Assembly (NCBI GenBank): GCA_014526335.1
Contig: JACTAT010000032.1
Span: 9,578,505-9,642,504 of the forward strand
From: Chrysaora quinquecirrha
Taxonomy: Eukaryota; Cnidaria; Scyphozoa; Semaeostomeae; Pelagiidae
DNA: 64,000 nucleotides
Reading direction: 5' to 3'
In this document: piece after piece, positions 1 to 10,679 of the stretch
Layout of the letters: every line of letters begins with the position of its first letter
Position numbering within the stretch: position 1 is the stretch's first letter
Notes under the pieces: model-generated
What the model saw: only the letters and a program-made list of their open reading frames with translations
Told to the model about the DNA's origin: nothing
The model's database searches: none
Made by a program: the position numbers and the translations under genes

Positions 1-206
1 GAATATTCCATGGCTAGCGCAAAACAGATTAATTTATTAGCCTTATTTCTCTGATGCCGATAGCGCTGATACATTTTTACGAGATCTTTAAACGTTCTCA
101 AAGATGCACAACCTTTTCCCTGCTTCCTCAAACAAGCGCAGGGGGTGTTTGATTAATTTCTTGGGGTTAAGGGGAGGCGCTTACCCCTTCGGTCATTCAA
201 GAGATT

Positions 207-355
207 AAGGCCCTGGCCACACCACACGATCAAACAGTGTTGGTCCAACATTTTAAATCTGCTTTATAACAAATGTTTGACCGTTTGGCCACATCCAAAA
301 CATTGTTGTCTAACAATTTGGAACAACGAAGCCTTTGCTAATTCGCAAGCACGAA
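207..355 (+). mobile_element. Partial copy of PIF/Harbinger-like MITE
   Basis: The left end starts GGCCCTGGCC after a TAA, continues with the family motif CGATCAAACA and the GTTGGTCCAACATTT block, and then the copy fades without a matching right end. It abuts the complete copy that starts at 363. The family is defined by the intact copies at 363-637 and 33104-33386. Confidence 0.6.
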
Positions 356-362
356 CGTCTTA

Positions 363-637
363 GGCCCTAGTCAAACGATCAAACAATGTTGGTCCAGCAT
401 TTCAAATTTGCTGTACAACAAATGTTTGACCCATTGGACACGTCCAAAAACATTGCTTGACAAGCGAAACAAAATTTGTGGCGAGATGTTTTTAAAGTTC
501 AAAAACATTTATTGCTTGACGCACACAAAAAATGTTGGAAAAGCAATGTTTTTGATGGGGCCAAACTGTCAAATATTTTGCTTGACATGCAAATCTTAAA
601 TGTTTAACCAACAATGTTTGATCGTTTAGCCAGGGCT
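363..637 (+). mobile_element. PIF/Harbinger-like MITE, complete copy with TTA duplication
   Basis: The element begins GGCCCTAGTCAAACGATC and ends with the inverted counterpart GATCGTTTAGCCAGGGCT. TTA lies on both sides (360-362 and 638-640). A TWA target duplication with GG-starting inverted repeats is the known signature of PIF/Harbinger elements. No transposase is inside; the short ORF at 408-599 is a shadow of the repeat. Assignment to the superfamily is inference from the duplication. Confidence 0.7.
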
Positions 638-792
638 TTACATGATTTTTTTAGGATTTAAGACACTCATTAAAAGGGTGCTAATAAAATCTATCTTTGA
701 AAGTTAGCTTTCATTCAAGAGAAGCACTTTTTAGATGCACAGTTTCCGTACATTTGGAAGTTTGTTAGAGTCATTACATAAGTCCCACTTTT

Positions 793-1069
793 CGCAAACA
801 GCAACGGCAGCCTTTAGCAACAACAACAACTGTTACTTTAAGAAAATTGAATTGGATGGCCTAATTTTCAGAGTGGGGCTAGTTCTAAGTGAATTATCTA
901 TATCAGACTGGCCTAAGGAGCGAAAGCTACGACTCACTGCGCAAGTCTAGAAGTTTGTAGACTTATTACACGATTCCTAGTTATCCCTAACGGCTAAGGA
1001 CCGACCTTAAAACCCTAACTGAACAAACAGTTGGTTGGTAGTTGCTGTTTTTGTTGCTGCTTGCGAAGA
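793..1069. mobile_element. MITE with ~40-bp imperfect inverted ends
   Basis: The left end CGCAAACAGCAACGGCAGC, followed by an AACAAC-rich stretch and CTGTT, is matched by the reverse complement of the right end (CAACAGTT-type block, GTTGCTGCTTGCG). Arms are about 40 bp with several mismatches around a ~190-bp centre. There is no coding potential beyond a short chance ORF. Confidence 0.5.
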
Positions 1070-2104
1070 GGGGGACTCAGGTAATTAGTCTAAGAAGTTT
1101 GCAGGAGATCTTGCTTCGGTTTACCGGGACTTGCATGAAAACGAGGCTGATGCTTTATTCAGCTCCTAATGGAATAAAGTATAGAATATCTGAATTTGAA
1201 AATTAACTTAATTTCTTAAACACCTGGCATGCAGCAAAAAAGTTGCATATTTATTATTTAGTAAATCATTAGCAACATTCGTGAACCGCATGCCTGACGG
1301 TGGGTTTCGCCCTTCATAAATAAAATACAATATTGTTATTTATAAAAGATAAAACTCATGATTAGCAAAAAGCTTGGATTTGAAATGCGATTGGTTACGT
1401 ATTCAAATGTTTAGTTTAACTGTAATTGTATAAGAAGCCACATCTACACAATGTATTAAATTAAAAACATGGCGAACAATGGAGGACGTGGCATAGCTTG
1501 TTGCTGGTTTTCTATGTTATCTTAGGTTTTATCTAACCACAATATTCCAAGTGGCGCCGCGAATTCATACCACGTTAGAGCATAACAATAGTTTACACAG
1601 CAGGAAAATTCGGTATCCATGGTGACAGCATTGTTTACGCAACTGTTTCTGGTTTTATCTTTCGCAAGAGCTTGACCTGTAACCTTGTAAATAATGTAAA
1701 ACATTGTTAATCTATTGATCCTATTCAAGTCTTTTTACCATGCCGCACGGCATTAGGTCACGCAATCTTTCGTGTCCCAGGTTCATTGCATCCAGCCTGA
1801 TTCCATTATCAATGTTTATCCACTGATTGGATACCAAGTGAAGAGCTAAAGCATGGAAACCTCCATGATTGGGTTTCTCTACTTCGCCAACAGAGTAGAG
1901 AGTTAACCCCGATTCTGTGCTCTTCGCACAACAGCCTTAATTAAGATATTATAAGGAGTTTTATAAATGAGGATGTTTATAGTTATATGATTTTATATGT
2001 TTGTACTGTTTGAAAGTATTATAGAAAAAGAAAAGACAACGTTAACTTACTGCTTGCTTGGAAGGACGAAAATTCTTGTGTAGAAGATATTATAGATGAT
2101 TTAG
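1070..2104. other. Intergenic stretch without recognised content
   Basis: AT-rich unique-looking sequence. The only ORF longer than 60 codons (minus strand, 1522-1728) has no recognisable domain and no start or splice context. No repeat family seen elsewhere in this window was found here. Confidence 0.4.
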
Positions 2105-2350
2105 TGGTCTCTGTGGCGCAGTGATTAGCGTGCTGGACTCACAACGAAAATGTTGTGGGTTCAAGCCACGGTCTTTCCACTTGTATTGCAGAGATAATAA
2201 CCTAGGGCAAGTTGTTAACACAAATGTGCCTCTCTCCACCAAGGTGTATAAATGGGTACCTGGTCGGTAGTTATGAGTGCCGTGTGTGGCTGCTCCCTGC
2301 TATATGCTAATGCGTCCAGACCAGAGGTAAAGTGTAAAGTCAACTGAATA
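2105..2350 (+). mobile_element. tRNA-derived SINE
   Basis: The head looks like a tRNA gene: an A-box-like segment (GTGGCGCAGTGATTAGCGTG), then GGACTCACAAC, then a B-box-like GGGTTCAAGCC about 35 bases on. It is followed by a ~170-bp tRNA-unrelated body containing the ACCAAGGTGTATAAATGGGT stretch that I associate with marine-invertebrate SINEs. The head cannot be a functional tRNA gene because it runs straight into the body and no clean acceptor stem closes. Confidence 0.75.
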
Positions 2351-2914
2351 GCCCTAGGCTAGTAGTAGACTCAAAAACGGCAACTTTTAGAAGATGAAAT
2401 TAAAAGCTAAAAAACCTGTTTTGTTTAAAAGTACCAATTTTTCGCTTGCCCAGCAAGGCTTCTTCAATGTCTTCCTTGTACCCTTGTGTTGGTTTGCTGA
2501 GACGAGGGGTGTATCACTTCATAAATCTTGTACACCTTGACGGTAATTCTTTACATAAATCCTAAAAGCTTTTGGATCTTTTATCATTCCTACAAATCTC
2601 TTGAAAATCTCTATTTAAGCCACTGCACATGAGCACAAGTCTTGACTCACCCGAGCTGCGCAGGACTATGCTAGACAACGACTGAAAAAACTCGCGTGTG
2701 TTCTTAAAAATTTAATCTTAAGTTATAAGTGTTTGATACCAAAGCCAGTCATTTCTACAGTCATACATACATATTATACAGACATGTTATAAAAGAAATT
2801 TCTGCTAGGAAATTTCGAAAAATCTAGATAAAAAATCTCTACACAAATCGTTGTAAATCTCAAACATGTCTCAAACAAGAGACTATTGAATCCAATACCG
2901 TTAAAGCTCTATTT

Positions 2915-3170
2915 AGCCCCCGGGGGTTTTCGAGGGGGCATTAGAGAGGGGGCTTATTAGAGAGTGGGGGCTTAATAAATAGTTTTGGATATTAAACACG
3001 TTGCCACTTAATTTTATTAAATTTCATACCTTAACTACTGAACTTTCAACTGGCCAAAATACTGGGGCTTAATAGAGAAGAGGGGCTCAATTCAAATTTT
3101 CACTTGAAAAAAGCGGGCTTTATAGAGAGAAGGGGGGTAGAAAGAGAGAACGGGCTTAATAGAGCTTTTA
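2915..3170 (+). repeat. Degenerate GGGGGCTTAATAGAGAG tandem repeat
   Basis: Seven or so loosely spaced units of GGGGGCTTAWTAGAGAG type. The same unit, in the reverse orientation, makes the long array in the ferredoxin intron at 45575-46140, so this is a second locus of the same short repeat. Confidence 0.6.
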
Positions 3171-3307
3171 AGGTAAATCCCGTACGTCATTTTAGAAGTG
3201 ATACACCCCTCGTGTACATACACCCAAGGGGTGCGTTCCGGAAGATTTTTGGGTGTTGCTCGATTGCTCTCTTTAGTAGTCTATTAAGTGACAGCAACGG
3301 ACGTAGT

Positions 3308-3684
3308 ACACGTTTTTTTTATAAGGAACACCTTTATAAGGAACTTGAGGCTGAAAATTCCCAAAAAATTAAGGAACCTTCAGGAATTGTCGAGGCTCGG
3401 ATGAAAAACTAAGAAACTCTTTTTTAAAGAACAAGACGGTTTGTACAAAAAAGGAACAGAAGTATAATATATTTCCCATCGTTCTTTCCCAAAAGGCTTC
3501 ATTTATACATAAAGTTAGAAATGAAGAATAGTTTATATGGATTTGCTGTGAAAACTAGTATACATAACTTTATACATATCCAGCGACAAGGAACAGTTTA
3601 AGGAACTTTCAGCCTCATTTTGTTGAAAAATTAAGGAACTCTAGCCTCAACTCAGACCAAAGGTTCCTTATAAAAAACACGTGT
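3308..3684. mobile_element. MITE of the TATAAGGAAC family
   Basis: The left end ACACGTTTTTTTTATAAGG is mirrored by the right end CCTTATAAAAAACACGTGT. Subterminal ATTAAGGAAC motifs also occur in both orientations. Related copies lie at 20389-20789 and 31557-31972, and fragments at 4880-5030 and 17145-17450. It is non-coding. Confidence 0.65.
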
Positions 3685-4065
3685 ATACCTTATACCTTCT
3701 TGTAGTCGACAAAAATTCAACCAACTAACAAGTTATTTTAATCAAAAAGCAGAATATAACAACAAGCAGGCATGTAGATAAGTCTGATATTGATAATGAC
3801 CCACAATGTACCAGAAAGTTTACAAAGCAATGTTGCAATCGAACTTTTTAGTTTCAGGGTTTGATTCTTGTGGCCATATGTCGGTTCAGAATTAAACTTA
3901 AAAACATACATTCAAAAAAATATAGAATGCCATTTTGAGTTAACTGAAACTTGTACCAGTAGCGGTGTGTGGTGAGGGTGGGAGCGGAAAAGATTCATGT
4001 AATACGTCTACCGAGCATCGCACCTTGTCTATGCAAACACAAGATCAAAATATGGTTGACACACG

Positions 4066-4448
4066 CAGGGGTTCTTGGCTAAAATTTGCGTAGGGGTGGC
4101 AAATTCAAAATTGTACCGTTACCTAAAATAATTTTTACGAGAAAATGGTAGCTACCCTTGGCTAGACCAATTTCTACCAATATGCTTGAAATTGTTTGTC
4201 TTAAGTAGGAAAATTCAACGGTCGACCTTTTCCTTTTACCAGCTTCTTTTAAAAATGTATACGATGAAATTTCCACTTTCCAATGCTACAAAAGATGAAA
4301 TCATGGCGGCTCTATTGCCAAATATGATACCATTGGCTAGATCAACATTGCAAAAAAGTGTGCCCTTGGCTAGACTAGAAGTCCGAAAAAGTATACCCTC
4401 TAGCGCGGCACATCCCCAGGTACCTTCACTATGGAAGAACCCCCCCTC
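4066..4448. mobile_element. MITE with GGGGTTCTT ends (CTTGGCTAGA family)
   Basis: The left end carries AGGGGTTCTTGGCTAAAATT and the right end is ...CTATGGAAGAACCCCCC, which is inverted relative to it. The interior has repeated CTTGGCTAGA motifs. A shorter relative with the same motif order is at 50225-50410. The overlapping ORFs at 4079-4548 are on both strands of this repeat and are not genes. Confidence 0.55.
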
Positions 4449-5744
4449 GTGGGTTGACAGTGTTCCTTTGACAAATACGGGTTTTTTCACTGATCTCTAT
4501 ATCCAGTCTATATCCAGTCATTTTTTAGAGATCACCGTGGTTTTTTGAATTGTTAACAAGACTTAACGAGAGTTAATAAGAGTTACATACAATAGTTAAG
4601 GATAGTTAACTATATTGGTACCAAGATTTGAAAAGAGTTTACTAAGCGTTTAAGATTAACATAAGAGTAAACTAAAGCTGACAAGAGGTAATAAGAAGTT
4701 CACACGTGCAAAAGAATATGCGGTGCTCATCGATTAACTAAACCAGCTGTATATAAAATGGGCTGAATTTCCACCAATCAAATAAATTGGACTTGCGAGA
4801 TGCACCAATCAAAGGGCAAGATTTGTTAAACTCTTTCAGTGTGTACATAGTGTACTATGGTGTGTAAAAGTAGTCAACACGAGCCGTTTTTCTATGAGTA
4901 ATTTTCCTTCGGGGTTTGCAAGTTTTCTTTTACCGTACACGTCTTTTTCTAAGTTAAGGCTTCAACTCCTTAATTTTGCAACAAAATGAGGCTGAAAGTT
5001 CCTTACACTGTTCTTGTTCCAATGGAATTATTTCAATACTAATTCTTACAGCCAATTCATCTAGACTTGCTTCGTTCTCATATATAGAGTCATAGTCTAT
5101 GATAGAGTCTTTTAGGGAAGTAGTACAATGAGAAATATATTGTTATATAATAGTCAAAAGTCGTGCTGATATGCCAACTTTTTGGCATATCCAATCAGAT
5201 TGCAGAACGGCCCAAATCAAAAGCTGTGATTGGCTGATCTATTACTCCCACTTTTTCTGTCTCAAGTTTCGACAATGGCCGCCGAGCTTCGATCAGCTTA
5301 GCAACAGCTTTTTCGGGTCAGAAAAGACAGCCTGACACCTATATATGCATAAATCCCATATTTAAAGTTAATAAAAAGATCCTTTTTAGTACTAGTTATT
5401 TCATTTTTCATGTTCGAGAACAAAAAGTACGAATTTAGAGAGGTTTTAGGGTCGGCAGTCAAATCAAATTTTAGGCCGCTCAGATGCCATAGCTTTCTCG
5501 CGTGCGAAAAGAGGAATTAATGAATTCGGATGCATTTTAAACTCAGAAAAAGTTAGGACAAGCATTTTTCTTTGTACTGATAATTTTTTTGGATGCTAGA
5601 CACCGAAAAATACAGATTTGAAGACGTTTTAGGGTCGGTAGTCAGGTAAATTTCTTAGGCCATTCCTTGCACCAGAACGAGGTTCGCCAAAATTAGCACG
5701 ACTTTTTGACTGAAAGTTTATGAGTCGTAGTTGAGAGCATGGGA
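4449..5744. other. Intergenic; GTTAA-rich patch and a diverged direct repeat
   Basis: 4550-4700 is rich in degenerate GAGTTAATAAGAG/GTTAA motifs. About 4880-5030 resembles the inner part of the 3308-3684 MITE in reverse. Two diverged direct copies share GTTTTAGGGTCGG plus TAGTCAGGT-like context at about 5400-5480 and 5590-5665. No gene is seen. Confidence 0.4.
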
Positions 5745-5825
5745 AATTCTACAAGTTGGTGGTGTAGAATGTGGGGAGCGTAGACTACGACGAATGTAAT
5801 AAGTCTACTGCGCTGTGGAGGAGTG
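5745..5825 (+). repeat. Dispersed repeat shared with 25060-25125
   Basis: The block GAGCGTAGACTACGACGAAT followed by GTAATAAGTCTA recurs in the opposite orientation at 25060-25125 (ACTTATTACATTCGTCGTAG). Two strong matches identify a repeat family of unknown class. Confidence 0.55.
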
Positions 5826-5875
5826 CCGAAAAGTACGAGGCATAATATACGTCCAAGCGACTCACTTGTAGCCCC

Positions 5876-6190
5876 AGGGGGACACTCATTAACTTCAATA
5901 CGGGGGGTCCATGCCACTATCTCCTTGCTGATCCCTAAATATTAAACCTCATGTTTTATGACCCTAAATATGGAGTCTAATGTTCTTTGGCCCCCAAATT
6001 TTGCTATTTTGCTAAATGTTTTTGAATGACTTCAATTTGAGGCTCTTGTTCTTTTTGTTTTTGAATAATTCTGAAAAACAATTACTCCATTTTTTTGATT
6101 CACAGACCCCAAATATTGATTTAGCGCAAGATTTCAGACCACAAAAATTGGCATGGACCCCCCGTATTTAAATGTAACGAGTACCCCTTA
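5876..6190. mobile_element. MITE with ~39-bp inverted ends containing ACGGGGGGTCCATGCC
   Basis: The left arm (GGGGGACACTCATTA, then ATACGGGGGGTCCATGCC) is the near-perfect reverse complement of the right arm (GGCATGGACCCCCCGTAT, then ACGAGTACCCC). The interior is AT-rich and non-coding. The GGGGG-ACTC tip resembles the G-run tips of other elements in this window. Confidence 0.65.
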
Positions 6191-6264
6191 TAGTAGCGAC
6201 AACTTATAGTAGCGACAACTTAGATTCATCCAGAACTCACCGCAAAGACAGATAGGCAGATGCA

Positions 6265-6335
6265 ATGGAGGGTGTGCAGTACAGTGGAGGATACTCAGTA
6301 CAGTGGAGGGATATCATCAGTACAGTACAGTCAGT
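6265..6335 (+). repeat. Short CAGTACAGTGGAGG tandem repeat
   Basis: Three to four units of CAGTACAGTGGAGGATA type. A related and longer version lies at 23930-24120 inside the discoidin gene's intron. Confidence 0.5.
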
Positions 6336-6806
6336 ACTGAAAACCGTCCACCGTAAAACTCTACATTATGGTGGCAATGCTCCAATTCGAACAGCGGATA
6401 AAAAATAACAGGAGAGAGATACCAGTAGAAAAGAAGTCTTTGGGTGGGGAAGAGACCAGGTCGACCACGTAACCTTACTGCCTCTCTCTTACACACGATT
6501 ATTTATCGAAACTGCTTGATAATATTTATGGAGTATACCAGTACTACGGCTTGAGTAATTGTCTAAAACAAGCAAGCCAGACAATCAAAACGAGGCTAAC
6601 GCAACAGAGACGCTCCAGCTTCTAATGAATACGATTGTTAATTGAAAAAAACAACAGTGCCTAAATAGAGAAATTACATGTGCCTATTTGGGTACACACG
6701 CTGGCATTTGTCTAGTAAAGTTTGTTTTTCTGTTGGCCTTTTAAAATAACTTTAAAAAATTTCAGAAAGTCTGTACTCCTCGCATCTACTATTGCATCGT
6801 GTAAAC

Positions 6807-7118
6807 CCGGGGGGGGGGGTACTTCCATTGTTCGCTATACTAGACGTGCCGCCCAAATGGGTAACTTTTTCAGCGCCAATTTCCCTACATATGGGTTGAT
6901 TTTTAGTTTTCAGCGCAAATGCCTTTTCGCGTTAAGAGTTGCCTCAGGCGTTAAATTGGGTTCAAACATTTGAGATATTCGTACAAATGGGTAAAAAATT
7001 TCGTTGTTTTTTCTATACATGGGTACCACGACTGACAAAATTTGTCGGTAGACATGGGTGGGTTTGGAAAAAATGGGCGGCACGTCTAGTCATTTGAACA
7101 ATGAAGTATCCCCCCGGG
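6807..7118. mobile_element. MITE with G-run tips and 9-bp target duplication
   Basis: The ends read CCGGGGGGGGGGTACTTC... and ...GAAGTATCCCCCCGGG, with further matched arm sequence CTAGACGTGCCGCCC / GGGCGGCACGTCTAG. Arms total about 45 bp. CGTGTAAAC flanks both sides (6798-6806 and 7119-7127). A 9-bp duplication with long inverted repeats fits Mutator-like elements; an 8-bp reading would fit hAT. The short ORF at 6722-6973 crosses the boundary and is not a gene. Confidence 0.7.
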
Positions 7119-7342
7119 CGTGTAAACAGGTGAATCCGATCCAAAACTGGCTCTCTTCGAAATTATCATTATGAACTACTGTAGAAATAATCGGTAACCT
7201 CGCGTCAATTGCTAGACCCAAAGAAGATCAGATCTGTGCGTGCATCGTGTAAACGGAAGGCCAATCCTTACCAAAACTAGAACTTCTGCATCCGATCCAC
7301 TTTAGCATCAATCCACTGTTGCTCGTGTAAATGTAATGTTAG
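7119..7342 (+). mobile_element. Remainder of an older GATCCGATCC/CGTGTAAAC element
   Basis: It contains GTGTAAACAGG, ATCCGATCCA (twice), GTGTAAACGG and finally GCTCGTGTAAATG. These match the element at 33835-34210 (GGATCCGATCCACTTT, GCTCGTGTAAACGG). The MITE at 6807-7118 sits in a GTGTAAAC site of this element and the P element starts just past its end, so this is a nested stack. Confidence 0.5.
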
Positions 7343-7349
7343 TTCTAAA

Positions 7350-7382
7350 CATAGTCAATAGAAAAGACTGGTTGGGAAACTG
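7350..7382 (+). repeat. Left terminal inverted repeat of the P element
   Basis: 33 bp, beginning CATAGTCAATAGAAAAGACT and ending GGGAAACTG. It pairs with 12195-12227 with one mismatch at position 7 (C against A). The 7-bp duplication TTCTAAA precedes it. Confidence 0.9.
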
Positions 7383-7589
7383 CATGGCGGCGTCTTTGTC
7401 CTATTGTACTATCCTTTTGTTAGAGAAACGCGAGTTCATCGAAGCGTGACAGTGCACACATTTTTCTAGGCCTCGCTGCATCTCACCACATCAATGCTCA
7501 CAGTAATACTGAGGAAAGTTAACTTGTCGGAAATCGTTTATTTTTAAAGTAAGTAAGTTATAGAGTTGTCGAGAAATGTTAACCTGGAT

Positions 7590-10500
7590 ATGCCGGGCGT
7601 GAACTGCTGTTTTAATCACTGTGGGGTGAGCCGGAGAAGAACGAAATCGGGAATTAAGTACAGTCTTTTCAAGATTCCCACTGCCGTTGATGATAAATCC
7701 TCGAAATGGCGACGTGAAGTTCTAAATATTGTAACAAAATACCGAGTGCAGGATGAAGATTTTAAAAGGCAGCTGGCTAATGATACACTTCATATTTGCG
7801 AGAGGCACTACTTGCCTGATGATCTTACTTTACGTAAGTATTTATTTGAGAATCTATTACTTAATTCTATGGCCTAAAATATTTTGCTTGTCCTTGTGGT
7901 CATCTACTTGTGTGAGTGACTTCTACTTGATGAGTGCCCGCTTTGCGCGTGAAATAAGAATTTTTGTGCGATTCTATACTACCGTTAAGTCAATTTTCGA
8001 ATTATTCCCGAAAATTTATGCATTTTGCCTAGCATTAAATAAATTTTACTTGGTTTTCATATCCAAGTTTGTTTCCATGGTTGATTTTTGCTAAAATAAG
8101 AAATTTGCAAATGACATTCCTTTTTAAGAGAAAATGTTCCCTCCTTCCTACTAATAAAACAACTAATTAAAACCTCATTTTTTAGATGAAGGACAAAAAT
8201 TGACAAAAAAGTTTGTTAAATTTGGAATTTTACCAAGTCAAAATTTACCAAAGAAGTCTTCTGACATGCCTTCCAGGAGCAAAGAGGTCAGCAGACCAGC
8301 AAGAACAATCGTGAAAGACCTTCTTGTTGAGAAAAAGCATTCGTATTATCAAAACTTGCAGGATGTTAAGAACAGGATAGGGAAGTTGGTTCTCAAAGAG
8401 TGGGCAATAACAATTCAAGAGAATAAGGTCATGTTAGCAAAATATCAGTGCCCTTACATACTACCTAAATTTGAGATATCCATTGCTGAGAGCTTAGCAT
8501 ACACAATATCTGTATTTAAGTGGTATCTTCCTGATGATCACTCTGTATACAAGGATTTCAAAAGAACTGTAAAATTGGTGACAGTTTCTGATATTATCAG
8601 AAACCTGGAAGCACTTAATATTTGCAAGGGACACCAACAAGACTTTTTAACAGGGAAGTCAATAAGGCATGCTATTCCAGTAGATCAAGATGGAGAGGAA
8701 GCAACTGAGGTTAATCAACCATTTACCACCAATGACTATATGCGTTCCAGGAACTGCAAGATTCTTATTTCAAATGACCAATGTGATCCATGCAAATTTC
8801 AAAACGATCTGCAGTGTCAACAGCAAAAAGGTGCAGAGCTAGAGAAGCAATACCAGCAAAAGCAAAGGCACCAGTTAGTCTGACATCTGCAAAAAGACTC
8901 AAGCTTACATTGCAAGCTCAGAGGCTACAGTGCAGACAATTGCAGGCAAGAATGAAAGAAATGGAGCTAGAAATTAAGCTGAACAGCCTTGAAGTCAAAA
9001 CAGAGCTTAGCCATGATCTGTTGACAATGATTTCAGAAAACCAGCAATCAATGACCCCATTTATGAAGCTGTTCTGGGAACAGCAACAGCGAAATACATC
9101 AAGGTCCCCAACTGGTCATCGATACCATCCAATGATGATAAGATGGTGCCTTTCAATTGCTTCTAAGTCTGCATCTGCATATGATGAACTAAGAGGAACA
9201 TTCAAAGGTAGTGGCATTATAGAACTTCCTAGCAGAAGGCTGTTAAGAGACTACAGCAATGCCATTAAACCAAAAACTGGCTTCAATCCAGAAGTTATTG
9301 ACTCTTTGGCAAAATGGTATCTGAATACAGTCAAGTTGAAAGATATGTGTCAATTCTATTTGATGAGATGAAAATTCAGAGTGGGCTTGTCTGGGACAAA
9401 AGTTCTGGTGAGCTTATAGGGTATGTAAACCTTGGGGATCCTGATGTGAATTATGCAACCCTTGACAACCAGGAAAGTATTGCCACTCATGCCCTTGTGT
9501 TCATGGTTAAAGGGATTTGTTCAAAGTTGCAGTTTGTTCTTGGCTATTTTGCAACAGCTGGAATTACTGCCTGTCAACTGTTCCCCATATTTTGGAGAGC
9601 TGTTGCATTGTTGGAGATAAAGTGCAACCTATTTGTTGTTGCTACCACTGCTGATGGTGCAACTGCCAACCGTAGGCTGTTTAAGATACATGAAGCAATG
9701 GTTGACCTTAGTCATGATAATGATAAAGATGTTATTCACAAGGTTCAAAATATGTATGCACCAGAGAGATACATATTTTCTTTAGTGATGCACCACATCT
9801 TCTAAAACCTCCGAAACTGTCTATACCATTCTGGCTCAGGTCACAACAGTAGACTTATGTGGAATGATGGTAAAGAATTATTATGGACCCACATTTCTAG
9901 TGCCTTTTACCAAGATCAGCAGAATGGTCTTCACTTGATGCCAAAGCTCTCAGTAGAACATATTGAGTTAAATTCATACTCGATAATGCGTGTTGGTCTT
10001 GCCGACAGGTTTTGAGTAACACAGTATCTTCTGTTTTACGGAATTTTTTGGAGAAAATTCCAATGCCACTGCTGATTTCTGTGAAAAATTAACAAGTTTT
10101 TGATTGCTTCAATGTTAGAAGTCCTAGAGAGGAGACTTGCACAGAAATCAATTCCTGCAACCATATAAGAGTGAGAAAGATGAAAGATTCAAGTGGCTAG
10201 AAGAAGAGTTTTAGGGTACCTAAAAGACTGGAAGGAAAGCATCGACAAGAGGGCGGAAGTTATGATGACAGTGCAAAATCCAAAATGTTTATCTCATGGC
10301 AGACCTATGAGGGTCTAAAAATCAGTGTTTATTCCTTAGTTGGTCTTACCAAGTTTCTGCTGGCAAATGGTGTGGAATATGTCCTTTCAAATAAGCTATG
10401 TCAAGACCCTGTAGAGGAGTATTTTGGGAGGCAAAGAGCAATTGGAAGGAGAAGTGACAACCCATGCATGAGAGAGTTCGGATATAATGAAAATAAACTC

Positions 10501-10635
10501 AGAATCCAGCGTTCCATTCTGCCTATACAAGGTAACACAAAAGGGCGAGTGAAAGACTGCAACGAAACAAGATGGTTTGACGTTGACAACAGTTTGATAC
10601 CAAAAAGGAAGAAACAAAAAGTAACTAGACTGTGA
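7590..10635 (+). pseudogene. P-element/THAP9-type transposase, frameshifted
   Basis: Exon 1 (7590-7833) encodes a THAP zinc-finger domain: MPG start, Cys-Cys-X3-Cys, a central Trp, then CERHY. It ends at GTAAGT and joins in phase to exon 2 at 8186 (acceptor TTTTAG). Exon 2 continues with a linker, a Gln/Leu-rich coiled coil (about 8880-9020), and the RNase-H-like catalytic part containing LFDEMKIQ (acidic residue expected of P transposases), ADGATANRR and later a segment near 9780 with SDAPHLLK. The C-terminal region has QDPVEEYFGRQRAIGRRSDN, typical of the P/THAP9 end of the fold. Reading frame changes at about 8860, 9315 (A run), 9785 and several times in 9800-10280, so this copy cannot make the full transposase as written. 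An undamaged copy would be about 850-900 aa. The 10285-10635 segment is an open C-terminal frame. Confidence 0.88.
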
Positions 10636-10679
10636 ATTTAACAATAATCTCAAATAATATTGTTTCAGTTAAATTTTTG

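Noticed and set aside
2105..2185. Functional tRNA gene
   Set aside because: A and B boxes are present, but no acceptor stem closes and a SINE body follows directly.
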